A DNA stretch of 64,000 nucleotides from Streptomyces sp. Edi2 (GCF_040253635.1 NZ_JBEJGX010000003.1:7961501-8025500), one strand, 5' to 3'; shown: positions 51,060 through 59,822, numbered from the stretch's first letter. Numbers and translations are program-made. Notes: a model not told the origin generated them from the letters alone.

Positions 51060-51811
51060 GTGGCGGGCTCCTTGAGCGGGGTGAGGTGGACCTCGGTTCC
51101 GGTGGCGCGCAGCAGCGTGCGGTCCGGGACCTCGGCCCAGTGGGGGGAATCGTCGTACGGTTCGGAGGCGACCACCGTGCCGCCCTCGGGAACGGCCAGG
51201 TGGGACAGCGTGTCGCCCCAGGTGGTGGCGGCGATGGCGGTGCCGTCGGTCAGCAGCAGATTGAGCCGGGAGGCGGGTGCGGCCGCGGCGACCGCCGCCA
51301 CCGTGCCGGCCAGCGCCTCGCCGAGCTCGTCGCCGCGCGCCAGCCGGTGGCGGACCAGCGCCCACAGGAACGCCGCATCGCAGCGGGCCGGCAGCCGCAG
51401 CAGCTCTCCCGGCGGCAGCTCGGCCGCCAGCGGGGCGAGCGAGTCCGGCCAGCCGGACACCGCGCCGTTGTGGCTGAACAGATAGCGCCCCTCGGCGTAC
51501 GGCGCGGCCGCGGCCTCGGCGTCCGCGCCGGCCACGGTGGCATCACGCACCGCGGCCAGCAGCGCGCCGGTGCGCACCACCCGCCCCAGGTCGGGCAGCA
51601 GATCGTCGCCCCAGATCGGCCCGGCCCGCCGGTAGCGGGCGGGCACCGGATCGCCCGGCGCGTACCAGCCGACGCCGAACCCGTCGGCGTTCACCGTCCC
51701 GTACCGCTGCCGGCGCGGTTCCCACGACTGCCGGTACAGGCTGTGCGGCGGGGCCAGCACCACCTGTCCGATGGGGATCTCGGGCCCCACATAGGCAAGA
51801 TGACGGCACAT
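51056..51811 (-). CDS. egtC: Gamma-glutamyl hercynylcysteine sulfoxide hydrolase EgtC
   Basis: EgtC (251 aa) is an N-terminal-nucleophile glutamine amidotransferase-like hydrolase that removes glutamate from gamma-glutamyl-hercynylcysteine sulfoxide. Met1-Cys2 is exposed (MCRHLAYVGP), with Cys2 as the nucleophile. The segments YGTVNADGFGVGWY and RYLFSHNGAVSGWPDSL are characteristic. ATG 51811 lies 37 nt after EgtB; the EgtC stop overlaps the EgtD start. Confidence 0.94.
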   Translation of the reverse strand: MCRHLAYVGPEIPIGQVVLAPPHSLYRQSWEPRRQRYGTVNADGFGVGWYAPGDPVPARYRRAGPIWGDDLLPDLGRVVRTGALLAAVRDATVAGADAEAAAAPYAEGRYLFSHNGAVSGWPDSLAPLAAELPPGELLRLPARCDAAFLWALVRHRLARGDELGEALAGTVAAVAAAAPASRLNLLLTDGTAIAATTWGDTLSHLAVPEGGTVVASEPYDDSPHWAEVPDRTLLRATGTEVHLTPLKEPAT

Positions 51812-51848
51812 CAGGCACCGGCCTCCTGGGCCGGCGGAGCCGCGGCCG

Positions 51849-53168
51849 TCATGCGCCCACCGCCGGATCCGCGTCCCGGGCGGTGCGGAACCCGGAGAAG
51901 ATCTGCCGGCGGACCGGCAGGTCCCAGTTGCGGAAGGTGCCCCGGCAGGCGACCGGGTCGACGGCGAACGAGCCGCCGCGCAGCACCTTGTACTCGTCGC
52001 CGAAGAACACCTCCGAGTACTCCCGGTAGGGGAAGGCGGCGAAGCCCGGATACGGCAGGAGGTCGCTCGCCGTCCACTCCCACACATCGCCGATCAGCTG
52101 CCGTACGCCGAGCGGCGACCCGCCCTCCGGGTAGCTGCCGATGGGCGCGGGCCGCAGATGCCGCTGGCCGAGGTTGGCATGCGCCGGTGTGGGGTCCTCG
52201 TCGCCCCAGGGATAGCGCCTGGACCGCCCGGTCGCCGGATCGTGCCGGGCGGCCTTCTCCCACTCGGCCTCGGTCGGCAGCCGCCGGCCTGCCCAGCGCG
52301 CATAGGCGTCCGCCTCGTACCAGCTCACGTGCAGCACGGGCTCGTCCGGCGGCACCGGCTCGGTCACCCCGAACCTCCGGCGCAGCCACTGGCCCCCGTC
52401 GCGCTTCCAGAACAGCGGTGCCCGCAGCGAGTGCTCCTGCACCTGGGCCCAGCCCTCCGGGGCCCACCAGCGCGGCTCCTCGTAGCCGCCGGCCTCGATG
52501 AACCGCTGGTAGGCGCCGTTGCTGACGGGGGTGGTGTCGATCAGGAAGGAGGGCACCAGCCGGTGGTGTGCGGGCCGTTCGTTGTCCAGCGCCCAGGGCT
52601 CGGTGGAGGTGCCCATGGAGAACGGCCCGCCGGGCACGAGGACTTCCGCGGGAAAGATGTCGTCGGGGGCGGGCGGTGGCTCGGGTGCGGTGAGGACGGC
52701 CGGGCCGCGGCGGAGCTGGTGGGTGATGAGCATGGTCTCGTCGTGCTGCTGCTCATGCTGCGCGATCATGCCGAAGGCGAAGCCGGAGTCGAGCAGCGGA
52801 CCGCCGTGCAACTCGGCGCGCTCCAGGATGTCCAGCACCCGGCCGCGGACCTCGGCGACATAGCCGTGCGCCTCGTCGGGCGCGAGCAGCGGAAGCGAGG
52901 GGCGCCGGGCACGGGGGTGTTCGAAGGCGTCGTAGACGGAGTCGATGTCCGGGCGCAGCGCGTCCCGGCCGCCCACCGTGCGCAGGAGCCACTGCTCCTC
53001 CTGGTTGCCTATGTGCGCCAGGTCCCACACCAGCGGGGACATCAGCGGGGAGTGCTGCGCGACGAGGTCGGGATCCTCGACACAGGTGGTCAGCAGGCGG
53101 GTGCGGTTACGGGCGGTGAGCAGCGCCGAGGCCGCGCGCTCACGCAGGAGCTCGGGATCGGGGGTCAC
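51849..53168 (-). CDS. egtB: Ergothioneine sulfoxide synthase EgtB
   Basis: EgtB (439 aa) is the non-heme iron enzyme that joins hercynine and gamma-glutamyl-cysteine to the sulfoxide. The DinB-like N-terminal domain supplies the iron ligands: HIGNQEEQWLL and QHEQQHDETM (His-x3-His-x-Glu). The C-terminal FGE-sulfatase domain contains VPGGPFSMGTS, RLPTEAEWEKAARH and LIGDVWEWTASD. GTG 53168 overlaps the EgtA stop. It is of normal length. Confidence 0.95.
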   Translation of the reverse strand: MTPDPELLRERAASALLTARNRTRLLTTCVEDPDLVAQHSPLMSPLVWDLAHIGNQEEQWLLRTVGGRDALRPDIDSVYDAFEHPRARRPSLPLLAPDEAHGYVAEVRGRVLDILERAELHGGPLLDSGFAFGMIAQHEQQHDETMLITHQLRRGPAVLTAPEPPPAPDDIFPAEVLVPGGPFSMGTSTEPWALDNERPAHHRLVPSFLIDTTPVSNGAYQRFIEAGGYEEPRWWAPEGWAQVQEHSLRAPLFWKRDGGQWLRRRFGVTEPVPPDEPVLHVSWYEADAYARWAGRRLPTEAEWEKAARHDPATGRSRRYPWGDEDPTPAHANLGQRHLRPAPIGSYPEGGSPLGVRQLIGDVWEWTASDLLPYPGFAAFPYREYSEVFFGDEYKVLRGGSFAVDPVACRGTFRNWDLPVRRQIFSGFRTARDADPAVGA

Positions 53169-54442
53169 TGGCTGTCCTTCCCAACGATGAGATCGCCCTC
53201 CGCGGCGTACAGGGCGTCGAGATGATCGTCCGCGGGGCAGCGGCCGCGTGCCACATACCGTTCGGTGAACTCCGCGACCGCCGCCAGCACCTCGGGGGAG
53301 GCTCCGAGCCGTGGCAGGGCATCCTGCGCGGCGGCGAAACAGGCCACCGCCGCCGAGTGCAGTTCCGGGTCGGTCAACGCCGCGCGGGCGGCACGCCGCC
53401 ACAGCGGATTGCGCGGGGCCGGCCGGGAACCCGCCGTCTCCGCCAGGGGTTTGACGATGCGGTACGCCCGCTCCGCGGCCTCCGGGTCGTCGAACAGCGC
53501 GGCTGTGACGGCCAGCGGTACGACCCACCCGGCGTCGCCCGACTGTGCGTCGATCATCCGCAGTTCCAGATGGCCACGCGGCCGTACCGGCGGGAAGAGG
53601 GTGGTGAGGTGGTAGTCCAGGTCCTCCCGGGTGGGCGGTCGGGGCACGCCGGTGCGGATCCACTCGCGGAAGGTGAGCCCTTCCGGTGCGTCCCAGGGCC
53701 CGTCCTCGGTGCGGATGCACAGCACCGGAGCGTCCAGGACGTACGCCACCCAGGCGGTGCGCGGGTCGGGCCCCTGCGGCGGGGCGAGCGTACGGCCCGG
53801 GTCGAGCTGCGACCAGACGACCTGGCGGGTGGTGCGGTAGCCGGTGGGGCAGCCCTCGCTGGTGGGCGAATTGGCGAAGGCCGCGGCCAGCACCGCGCCC
53901 AGCAGGTGCGCCAGCAGCCAGCGCCGGCCGTGCCCGAGCGGCCCCGGCTCCTCGTAGCCGGCGTCCACGCACACCTGCACGGAGGCGGTGGCGCACATCA
54001 TGGACCGCCCGGCGGAGCCCCAGCGGTCGAAGTACGCCTCCATGGCGTTGTAGCGCGGCTCGGTCAGCACCCGCTGCGGGCGGTGCCACGGATTGTGACC
54101 GTGGCCGGCCATGCCCAGGCCCATGGCCAGCATGGCGGGGCGGACCAGTGCGAGATCGGCGGTGACCGCCTCGATGCACTCGGTGAGGGTGCGGGCGGGG
54201 GGTGAGCTGAGCTCCAGCTGGCCGCCGGGCTCGAAGGTCAGCAGGGAGCTGAGGGGAAGGGCGCGCAACGTGGTTGCCGCGCTGTGCAGCCGGGCAGGCT
54301 CAAGGGGACATCGGGGGTTGCGCGCGTCGTGGACCAGCCATTCGATCTCGACGCCGATGCGGCGCGGGGGCCCCGTCTTGAAGCATATTCCGCGCAGGTG
54401 AGCTTCCAGCTCCGCTTCTGTTTCCGCAGGCCGTACGGGCAT
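53165..54442 (-). CDS. egtA: Glutamate-cysteine ligase EgtA
   Basis: EgtA (425 aa) makes gamma-glutamyl-cysteine for ergothioneine synthesis. It belongs to the GCS2-type ligases: RRIGVEIEWLV (metal/ATP), FEPGGQLELSSPP, MCATASVQVCVDAGY, FANSPTSEGCPTGYRTTRQ and PRGHLELRMIDAQ. ATG 54442 has GAGAGG 6 nt upstream. It is the first gene of the egtABCD operon; the joins are 4-nt overlaps (A/B and C/D) or a 37-nt gap (B/C). A small hairpin lies just upstream of its binding site. Confidence 0.95.
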   Translation of the reverse strand: MPVRPAETEAELEAHLRGICFKTGPPRRIGVEIEWLVHDARNPRCPLEPARLHSAATTLRALPLSSLLTFEPGGQLELSSPPARTLTECIEAVTADLALVRPAMLAMGLGMAGHGHNPWHRPQRVLTEPRYNAMEAYFDRWGSAGRSMMCATASVQVCVDAGYEEPGPLGHGRRWLLAHLLGAVLAAAFANSPTSEGCPTGYRTTRQVVWSQLDPGRTLAPPQGPDPRTAWVAYVLDAPVLCIRTEDGPWDAPEGLTFREWIRTGVPRPPTREDLDYHLTTLFPPVRPRGHLELRMIDAQSGDAGWVVPLAVTAALFDDPEAAERAYRIVKPLAETAGSRPAPRNPLWRRAARAALTDPELHSAAVACFAAAQDALPRLGASPEVLAAVAEFTERYVARGRCPADDHLDALYAAEGDLIVGKDSQ

Positions 54443-54784
54443 GGAATACCTCTCCCTGGTGGGGTGGCGGCAGGATTGCCGCCCTCCACCTAATCCGCTG
54501 CGGGCGATGCGCTCAAGGGCGCGTTCGCGCCGCGATCGGCGGGACGGGCTTTCACGGGGCGAGCGGGCCGTCCGGGCCGGGAGACCCCGGAAGGAGCCGC
54601 GGCGCCCTCCCGGCGCCAGGACGGCCTTCTGGCCCGCCGCGGCGGCCGGTGACCGGACCGGTGGACGGCGGACGGGGGGTGCCAGAGGCGTACGGCCGTT
54701 CGAGTGAGTGCCGGGCGGGGTGTGTTTTGCCGTGACGGCGGTCCGGCGCGTCCGCCTTCCGGTGCCCCCGGCGGCAGCCCGGCG
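54443..54784. other. Region between egtA and alaA-type gene
   Basis: No gene is supported in this 342-nt stretch; both flanking genes run on the minus strand. It holds the egtA leader with the stem GGCGGCA (54466-54472) GGAT TGCCGCC (54477-54483), close to the ribosome binding site, and GC-rich noncoding sequence. Confidence 0.5.
54466..54483 (-). promoter_or_regulatory. Small hairpin in the egtA leader
   Basis: A perfect 7-bp stem with a 4-nt loop (GGCGGCA GGAT TGCCGCC) lies 24 nt upstream of the egtA start codon, immediately before the ribosome binding site. It could be an operator or a translation-control hairpin. Confidence 0.4.
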
Positions 54785-55996
54785 TCACTGGCGATAGCCC
54801 GCCAGGAAGCGCCCGATACGGCTGATCGCGGCGTCGAGGTCGTCGGCGTGCGGGAGGGTGAGGATGCGGAAGTGGTCGGGGTGCGGCCAGTTGAAACCGG
54901 TGCCCTGGACGACCTGGATCTTCTCCCGCAGGAGGAGGTCGAGGACGAACTTCTCGTCGTCGTGGATCTTGTGGACGGCGGGATCGAGGCGGGGGAAGGC
55001 GTAGAGCGCGCCCTTGGGCTTGACGCAGGAGACGCCCGGGATCTCGTTCAGCCGCTCCCAGGCCCGGTCGCGCTGCTCGCGCAGCCGGCCGCCCGGCAGC
55101 ACCAGGTCCTCGATGCTCTGCCGGCCGCCGAGTGCGGCCTGGATGGCGTACTGGGCGGGCGCGTTCGGGCACAGCCGCATGGACGCGAGGGTGCCCAGGC
55201 CCTCCAGATAGTCGGCGGCGTGCTGCTTGGGTCCGGAGACCACCAGCCAGCCGGAGCGGAAGCCGGCCACGCGGTAGGACTTGGAGAGCCCGCTGAAGGT
55301 GAGGCAGACCAGGTCGGGGGCGAGCACCGCGGCGTGGTGGTGGACCTCGTCGTCGTACAGGATCCGGTCGTAGATCTCATCGGCGAAGACCATCAGGCCG
55401 TGGCGGCGGGCGAGGTCGAGCATGCCCTCCAGCAGCTCGCGGGGGTAGACCGCGCCGGTCGGGTTGTTCGGGTTGATGATGACCAGGGCGCGGGTCCGGT
55501 CGGTGATCTTCGAGGCGAGGTCGTCGAGGTCCGGCAGCCAGTCCGCCGACTCGTCGCAGAGGTAGTGCACGGCCTTGCCGCCCGCGAGGGTGGTGACGGC
55601 CGTCCACAGCGGGAAGTCGGGGGCCGGGATGAGGACTTCGTCGCCGTCGTCGAGCAGCGCCTGCACCGCCATCGAGACGAGTTCGGAGACACCGTTGCCG
55701 AGGTAGATGTCGTCCACGCCGACATCCGGCAGCCCGCTCTGCTGGTAGCGCTGGGCCACCGCGCGGCGGGCCGAGAGGATGCCCTGGGACTCCGTGTAGC
55801 CGTGCGCGCGGGAGAGGTTGCGCACCATGTCCTGCAGGATCTCGTCCGGGCACTCGAAGCCGAACAGCGCCGGATTTCCGGTGTTCAGCCGCAGCACGCT
55901 GTGGCCGGCCTCCTCCAGTGCGTCCGCGTGCTCGATCACCGGCCCGCGGATCTCGTAGCAGACGTCGGCCATCTTGCTGGACTGCTTGAACTGCAT
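54785..55996 (-). CDS. PLP aminotransferase, AlaA type
   Basis: This 403-aa class I/II aminotransferase is close to AlaA (glutamate-pyruvate aminotransferase). The opening QFKQSSKMADVCYEIRGPVI, the PLP phosphate contacts LGNGVSELV, INPNNPTGAVYP, ADEIYDRILYD and the Schiff-base lysine in FSGLSKSYRVAGFRSGWL are typical. It transfers amino groups between alanine and 2-oxoglutarate. It is not the C-S lyase EgtE although it lies next to the egt operon. ATG 55996 has GGGAGG 8 nt upstream. It is divergent from an HxlR-type regulator with two palindromes between. Confidence 0.9.
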   Translation of the reverse strand: MQFKQSSKMADVCYEIRGPVIEHADALEEAGHSVLRLNTGNPALFGFECPDEILQDMVRNLSRAHGYTESQGILSARRAVAQRYQQSGLPDVGVDDIYLGNGVSELVSMAVQALLDDGDEVLIPAPDFPLWTAVTTLAGGKAVHYLCDESADWLPDLDDLASKITDRTRALVIINPNNPTGAVYPRELLEGMLDLARRHGLMVFADEIYDRILYDDEVHHHAAVLAPDLVCLTFSGLSKSYRVAGFRSGWLVVSGPKQHAADYLEGLGTLASMRLCPNAPAQYAIQAALGGRQSIEDLVLPGGRLREQRDRAWERLNEIPGVSCVKPKGALYAFPRLDPAVHKIHDDEKFVLDLLLREKIQVVQGTGFNWPHPDHFRILTLPHADDLDAAISRIGRFLAGYRQ

Positions 55997-56054
55997 GCGG
56001 TGGCCTCCCGGTCCCTCGCTCACCGCGCGGCGCGGCAGCATTCGATACACCGTA

Positions 56055-56087
56055 CTTGGTTTTACCAAGCTGGGACTTGGAAAGTCC
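56055..56087. promoter_or_regulatory. Two adjacent palindromes, HxlR/alaA intergenic
   Basis: CTTGG TTTTA CCAAG (56055-56069) and GGACTT GGA AAGTCC (56073-56087) are perfect inverted repeats 3 nt apart, in the A/T-richest part of the divergent region. The second lies 24 nt before the HxlR start. They are strong operator candidates for HxlR autoregulation and for the alaA-type gene. Confidence 0.6.
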
Positions 56088-56110
56088 AACTTCTGTCTAT
56101 GCTGGGTGTC

Positions 56111-56845
56111 ATGCCGCGCCGAAGTTATGACCAGTACTGCGCCGTTGCCCGAGCCCTGGACGCCGTGGGCGACCGCTGGACGCTCCTGATCGTCCGGGAG
56201 CTGCTGGGCGGCTCCCGGCGCTACACCGATCTGCACGCCGATCTGCCGGGCGTCAGCACCGACATGCTCGCCTCCCGCCTCAAGGACATGGAGCGGGACG
56301 GCCTGGTCACCCGCCGCCGGCTCGCCCCGCCCGGCGCCGTCTTCGTCTACGAACTCACCCCCCGCGGCCGCGCGCTGCTGCCCGCGCTGACCGCCCTCGC
56401 CGACTGGGGCGCCCCCGCCCTCGACGAGAAGCGCCCGACGGACGCGGTGCGGGCCCACTGGTTCGCGGTGCCCCTCGTCGCCCGGCTCGCCCGGCACTTC
56501 GCGGAGGGCGTCGAGGTGATCGGTATCGCCCTCGACGAGGGCGAGTTCCATGTCGTCCTCGGGGGTGGCGGAGCGGAGGCCGGCGGCTCGCATTCCGGCG
56601 GCCCGCAGCGCGGCGGTCGGGACGGCGGGTCCGGCTCCGCGGACGGCTTCGCGGACGGCGGTCCCGGCTATGCGGACGGCCCCGCCGAGCGCCCCGATGT
56701 CCGGCTGCGGATGGACACCGCGACCTGCGCCGAGATCGCGTACGATCGCCTCTCCCTCGCGCAGGGAATCGAATCCGGCCGGATCGTGGTCACGTGGCCC
56801 GAGAGGTCCGGCGAACGGCGGCGGAAGAGGACGGCAACGGCATGA
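56111..56845 (+). CDS. HxlR-family regulator with SCP2-like C-terminus
   Basis: This 244-aa protein has an N-terminal HxlR winged helix (YDQYCAVARALDAVGDRWTL, RRYTDLHADLPGVSTDMLAS, LKDMERDGLVTRRRLAPPGA) and a C-terminal sterol-carrier-like segment ending LRMDTATCAEIAYDRLSLAQ and GRIVVTWPERSG, as in regulator-SCP2 fusions. A 45-residue Gly/Ala/Ser-rich insert (AGGSHSGGPQRGGRDGGSGS) interrupts that domain. ATG 56111 is preceded by no clear binding site, so it may be near-leaderless. It overlaps the HAD gene by 4 nt (ATGA). The SCP2-like part suggests a hydrophobic ligand. Confidence 0.85.
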   Translation: MPRRSYDQYCAVARALDAVGDRWTLLIVRELLGGSRRYTDLHADLPGVSTDMLASRLKDMERDGLVTRRRLAPPGAVFVYELTPRGRALLPALTALADWGAPALDEKRPTDAVRAHWFAVPLVARLARHFAEGVEVIGIALDEGEFHVVLGGGGAEAGGSHSGGPQRGGRDGGSGSADGFADGGPGYADGPAERPDVRLRMDTATCAEIAYDRLSLAQGIESGRIVVTWPERSGERRRKRTATA

Positions 56846-57324
56846 CGACGCGCCCCCTGGCGGTCTTCGACCTGGACGGCACGCTCGCCGACGCCGGTCA
56901 CCGGCAGCATCTGCTGCAGCGCACCCCGCGCGACTGGAAGGCCTTCTTCGCGGCCGCCACCGAGGACCCGCCGCTCGCCGAAGGAGTGGCCCTGGCCCTG
57001 CGCAGCACCGAGGACTGCGAGGTCGTCTATCTGACCGGCCGTCCGGAGCGCTGCCGCCGCGACACGCTCGCCTGGCTCGCCCGGCACGGGCTGCCCGAGG
57101 GCCGGCTGTGGATGCGCCCCGAAAGCGACCGGCGCCCGGCCCGGCACACCAAGCTGGAGATCCTGCGCCGGATCGCCCGCGGCCGCGAGGTCCGCCATGT
57201 CGTCGACGACGACGAACTCGTCTGCGACGCCTGCGAGAAGGCCGGCTTCCCGGTGGTACGCGCCCGGTGGGCCACACCGTCCGAGACCCTGCGGGACGCC
57301 CAGCAGCGGTCCGGGCGGACCTGA
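56842..57324 (+). CDS. HAD-superfamily phosphatase
   Basis: This 160-aa haloacid dehalogenase-superfamily protein starts LAVFDLDGTLADAGHRQHL (Asp10 nucleophile and Asp12), followed by VVYLTGRPERCRRDTLAW (motif II Thr) and VVDDDELVCDACEKAGFPVV (motif IV acids). It resembles the 3'-phosphatase domain of polynucleotide kinase-type proteins; the substrate is unknown. Its ATG overlaps the HxlR stop, so the two are coupled. A 33-bp tandem repeat begins at its 3' end and spans its stop codon. Confidence 0.85.
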   Translation: MTTRPLAVFDLDGTLADAGHRQHLLQRTPRDWKAFFAAATEDPPLAEGVALALRSTEDCEVVYLTGRPERCRRDTLAWLARHGLPEGRLWMRPESDRRPARHTKLEILRRIARGREVRHVVDDDELVCDACEKAGFPVVRARWATPSETLRDAQQRSGRT

Positions 57325-57395
57325 GCCTCCTCGCGGCCCGGGTCCGGACGGACCTGAGCCTCCTCGTGTGCCGGGTCCGGGCGGACCTGCCTGCC
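57308..57395 (+). repeat. 33-bp tandem repeat across the HAD gene stop
   Basis: Units starting with GGTCCGG(G/A)CGGACCTG occur at 57308, 57341 and 57374, giving 2.7 copies of a 33-bp unit. The TGA stop at 57322-57324 lies inside unit 1. The region 57325-57624 contains no gene; the last part carries the leader of the quinone oxidoreductase gene. Confidence 0.7.
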
Positions 57396-57624
57396 CCGGG
57401 CATCGGCGAGGAGGCGAGTAACCGCAGCGCCGCCTCGGGCGGTCGACCCTGCGCCGCGGGGAAGCGCCATCACACCGGGGCAGGCGCCGGGGGCGCCGAG
57501 GGCCGTCGCCGCGATGTGGCGGAGACTGTTCCCTGGAGGATACCGACCGCTTAGTATGTCGCTGGCGAGGGCGCCGGCGCGCCCTCCGCCCCACCCGCGT
57601 ATCCAAGGTCTGTGGAGGCACCAG

Positions 57625-58623
57625 GTGAAGGCATGGCGCGTACACGCGAACGGCGAGCCGCGTGAAGTGATGCGGCTGGAGGAGGTGCCGGATCCGCAGC
57701 CGGGACCGGGTCAGCTGCTGCTGCGGGTGCGGGCCGCCAACGTCAACTTCCCCGACGCCCTGCTGTGCCGCGGCCAGTACCAGGTCCGGCCGCCGCTGCC
57801 GTTCACCCCCGGAGTGGAGATCTGCGGCGAGGTGATCGCCACGGGGGAGGGGGCGGCCGGTGAGACCGGGGCGCGGGTGCTGGCCCAGCCGCCGCTGCCC
57901 GACGGCGGTTTCGCCGAACTCGCCGTCGTCGACGCGGCGACGGTCCGCCCGGCCCCCGAGGCGCTGGACGACGCCGAGGCCGCCGCACTGCACATCGGCT
58001 ACCAGACCGGCTGGTTCGGACTGCACCGCCGGGCCCGGCTCCAGGCGGGCGAGACCCTGCTCGTGCACGCCGCCGCCGGGGGCGTCGGCAGCGCCGCCGT
58101 ACAGCTCGGCAAGGCCGCCGGCGCGCGGGTCATCGGTGTCGTGGGCGGCGAGGACAAGGCCCGCACCGCCCGCGAGCTGGGCTGCGATGTCGTCCTCGAC
58201 CGGCGCCACGACGACATCATCGGCGCCGTGAAGGAGGCCACCGGCGGCCGCGGCGCGGATGTGGTCTACGACCCGGTGGGCGGCGAGGCCTACGCCAAGT
58301 CCGTCAAGTGCATCGCCTTCGAGGGCCGGATCATCGTCGTCGGCTTCGCCGGCGGCGCCATCCCCACCCCGGCCCTCAACCACGCGCTGGTGAAGAACTA
58401 CGCGATCCTGGGCCTGCACTGGGGCCTCTACAACACCAAGGACCCGGCCGCGGTCGACGCCAGCCACGAGGAGCTGGCCAAGCTCGCCGCACAGGGCGCC
58501 GTCAAGCCGTTCATCGGCGGCAGGTTCCCCCTGGAGGACGCCGCCGAAGCCGTCCAGCGGGTCGCCGACGGTACGTCCACCGGCCGGCTCGTCATCCTGC
58601 CCGCGGCAAAGGAGACCCGATGA
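57625..58623 (+). CDS. NADPH:quinone oxidoreductase-like enzyme (MDR family)
   Basis: This 332-aa zinc-free medium-chain dehydrogenase/reductase has the N-terminal catalytic fold (LLRVRAANVNFPDALLCRGQ) and the NADPH-binding AAAGGVGSAAVQLGKAAGAR. The VGFAGGAIPTPALNHALVKN and FIGGRFPLEDAAEAVQRVAD segments fit quinone oxidoreductases or acyl-CoA-type reductases. GTG 57625 has GGAGG 7 nt upstream. It heads a three-gene operon with overlapping acyl-CoA dehydrogenase genes (ATGA at 58620), so an acyl-CoA pathway role is likely. Confidence 0.9.
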   Translation: MKAWRVHANGEPREVMRLEEVPDPQPGPGQLLLRVRAANVNFPDALLCRGQYQVRPPLPFTPGVEICGEVIATGEGAAGETGARVLAQPPLPDGGFAELAVVDAATVRPAPEALDDAEAAALHIGYQTGWFGLHRRARLQAGETLLVHAAAGGVGSAAVQLGKAAGARVIGVVGGEDKARTARELGCDVVLDRRHDDIIGAVKEATGGRGADVVYDPVGGEAYAKSVKCIAFEGRIIVVGFAGGAIPTPALNHALVKNYAILGLHWGLYNTKDPAAVDASHEELAKLAAQGAVKPFIGGRFPLEDAAEAVQRVADGTSTGRLVILPAAKETR

Positions 58624-59822
58624 CCGACGCCGAAGACCTGCGCCGGCGCACCGCCGAGCTGCTTGCCGCACATCCTCCCGCCGAGACGGAGCGACTGGAG
58701 TTCCTGCGCGCCCGCTTCGACGCCGGACTGGCCTGGGTTCACTACCCGGAGGGCCTGGGCGGACTGGACGCGCCACGCTCCCTGCAAGCGGTCGTGGACG
58801 CGGAGCTGGCGGCCGCCGGCGCCCCCGGCAACGACCCCGGGCGCATCGGCATCGGCCTCGGCATGGCCGCGCCCACCATCCTGCGCTTCGGCACCGACGA
58901 GCAGAAGCGGCGTCTGCTGCGCCCGCTGTGGACCGGCGAGGAGGTGTGGTGCCAGCTGTTCAGCGAGCCCGGCGCCGGCTCCGACCTCGCGGCCCTGGCG
59001 ACCCGCGCGGTCCGGGAGGACGGGGGCGAAGCCGGGAGCGCGGGCGACTGGATCGTGGACGGCCAGAAGGTCTGGACGTCCAGCGCCCATCTGGCCCGCT
59101 GGGCGATCCTGATCGCCCGCACCGACCCCGGCCTGCCCAAGCACCGCGGCATCAGCTACTTCATCTGCGATATGACCGACCCCGGGGTCGAGGTCCGTCC
59201 GCTGCGGCAGATCACCGGTGAGGCCGAGTTCAACGAGGTCTTCCTCACCGGCGTCCGCATCCCCGACAGCCGCCGCCTCGGCGAGGTCGGCGAGGGCTGG
59301 AAGGTCGCCCAGACCACGCTGATGAACGAGCGGGTCGCCATCGGCGGCGCCCGGATCCCCCGCGAGGGCGGCATGATCGGCGTGGCCGCCGCCGACTGGC
59401 GCGCGCGGCCCGAACTGCGCACCCACGATCTCCACCAGCGGCTGCTGACGCTGTGGGTGGAGGCCGAGGTCGCCCGGCTGACCGGCGAACGGCTGCGCCA
59501 GCAGCTGACCAAGGGCCAGCCCGGCCCCGAGGGCAGCGGAATGAAGCTGGCCTTCGCCCGGCTCGCCCAGGAGATCAGCGGCTGGGAGGTGGAATTCCTC
59601 GCCGAGGACGGTCTGACCTACGACGACTGGACGATGCGCCGCCCCGACGGCGTCGACTTCACTGGCCGCGAGGCCGGCTACCGCTATCTGCGCGCCAAGG
59701 GGAACTCCATCGAAGGAGGCACCTCGGAAGTGCTGCTCAACATCGTCGCCGAACGTGTGCTGGGGCTGCCGCCCGAGCCGCGCACCGACAAGGACGTCGC
59801 GTGGAAGGACCTCCCCCGATGA
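58620..59822 (+). CDS. Acyl-CoA dehydrogenase, alpha-type subunit
   Basis: This 400-aa acyl-CoA dehydrogenase has the FAD/substrate motif QLFSEPGAGSDLAALAT and KVWTSSAHLARWAIL. The catalytic glutamate motif is SIEGGTSEVLLNIVAERVLG near the C-terminus. It matches the catalytic (alpha) partners of the heteromeric FadE type that act in steroid or branched-chain degradation. It overlaps both neighbours by 4 nt (58620-58623 and 59819-59822), implying equimolar translation with the following subunit. Confidence 0.92.
   Translation: MTDAEDLRRRTAELLAAHPPAETERLEFLRARFDAGLAWVHYPEGLGGLDAPRSLQAVVDAELAAAGAPGNDPGRIGIGLGMAAPTILRFGTDEQKRRLLRPLWTGEEVWCQLFSEPGAGSDLAALATRAVREDGGEAGSAGDWIVDGQKVWTSSAHLARWAILIARTDPGLPKHRGISYFICDMTDPGVEVRPLRQITGEAEFNEVFLTGVRIPDSRRLGEVGEGWKVAQTTLMNERVAIGGARIPREGGMIGVAAADWRARPELRTHDLHQRLLTLWVEAEVARLTGERLRQQLTKGQPGPEGSGMKLAFARLAQEISGWEVEFLAEDGLTYDDWTMRRPDGVDFTGREAGYRYLRAKGNSIEGGTSEVLLNIVAERVLGLPPEPRTDKDVAWKDLPR

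Noticed and set aside
54785..55996. EgtE role for the aminotransferase next to the egt operon
   Set aside because: Its motifs (QFKQSSKMADVCYEIRGP, SLSKSYRVAGF region) match AlaA-type aminotransferases, and it is a separate transcription unit with its own divergent regulator.
54704..56110. Upstream extension of the HxlR gene through the aminotransferase region
   Set aside because: The frame is open by GC bias, but the HxlR domain starts right after ATG 56111 and palindromic operators lie just upstream.
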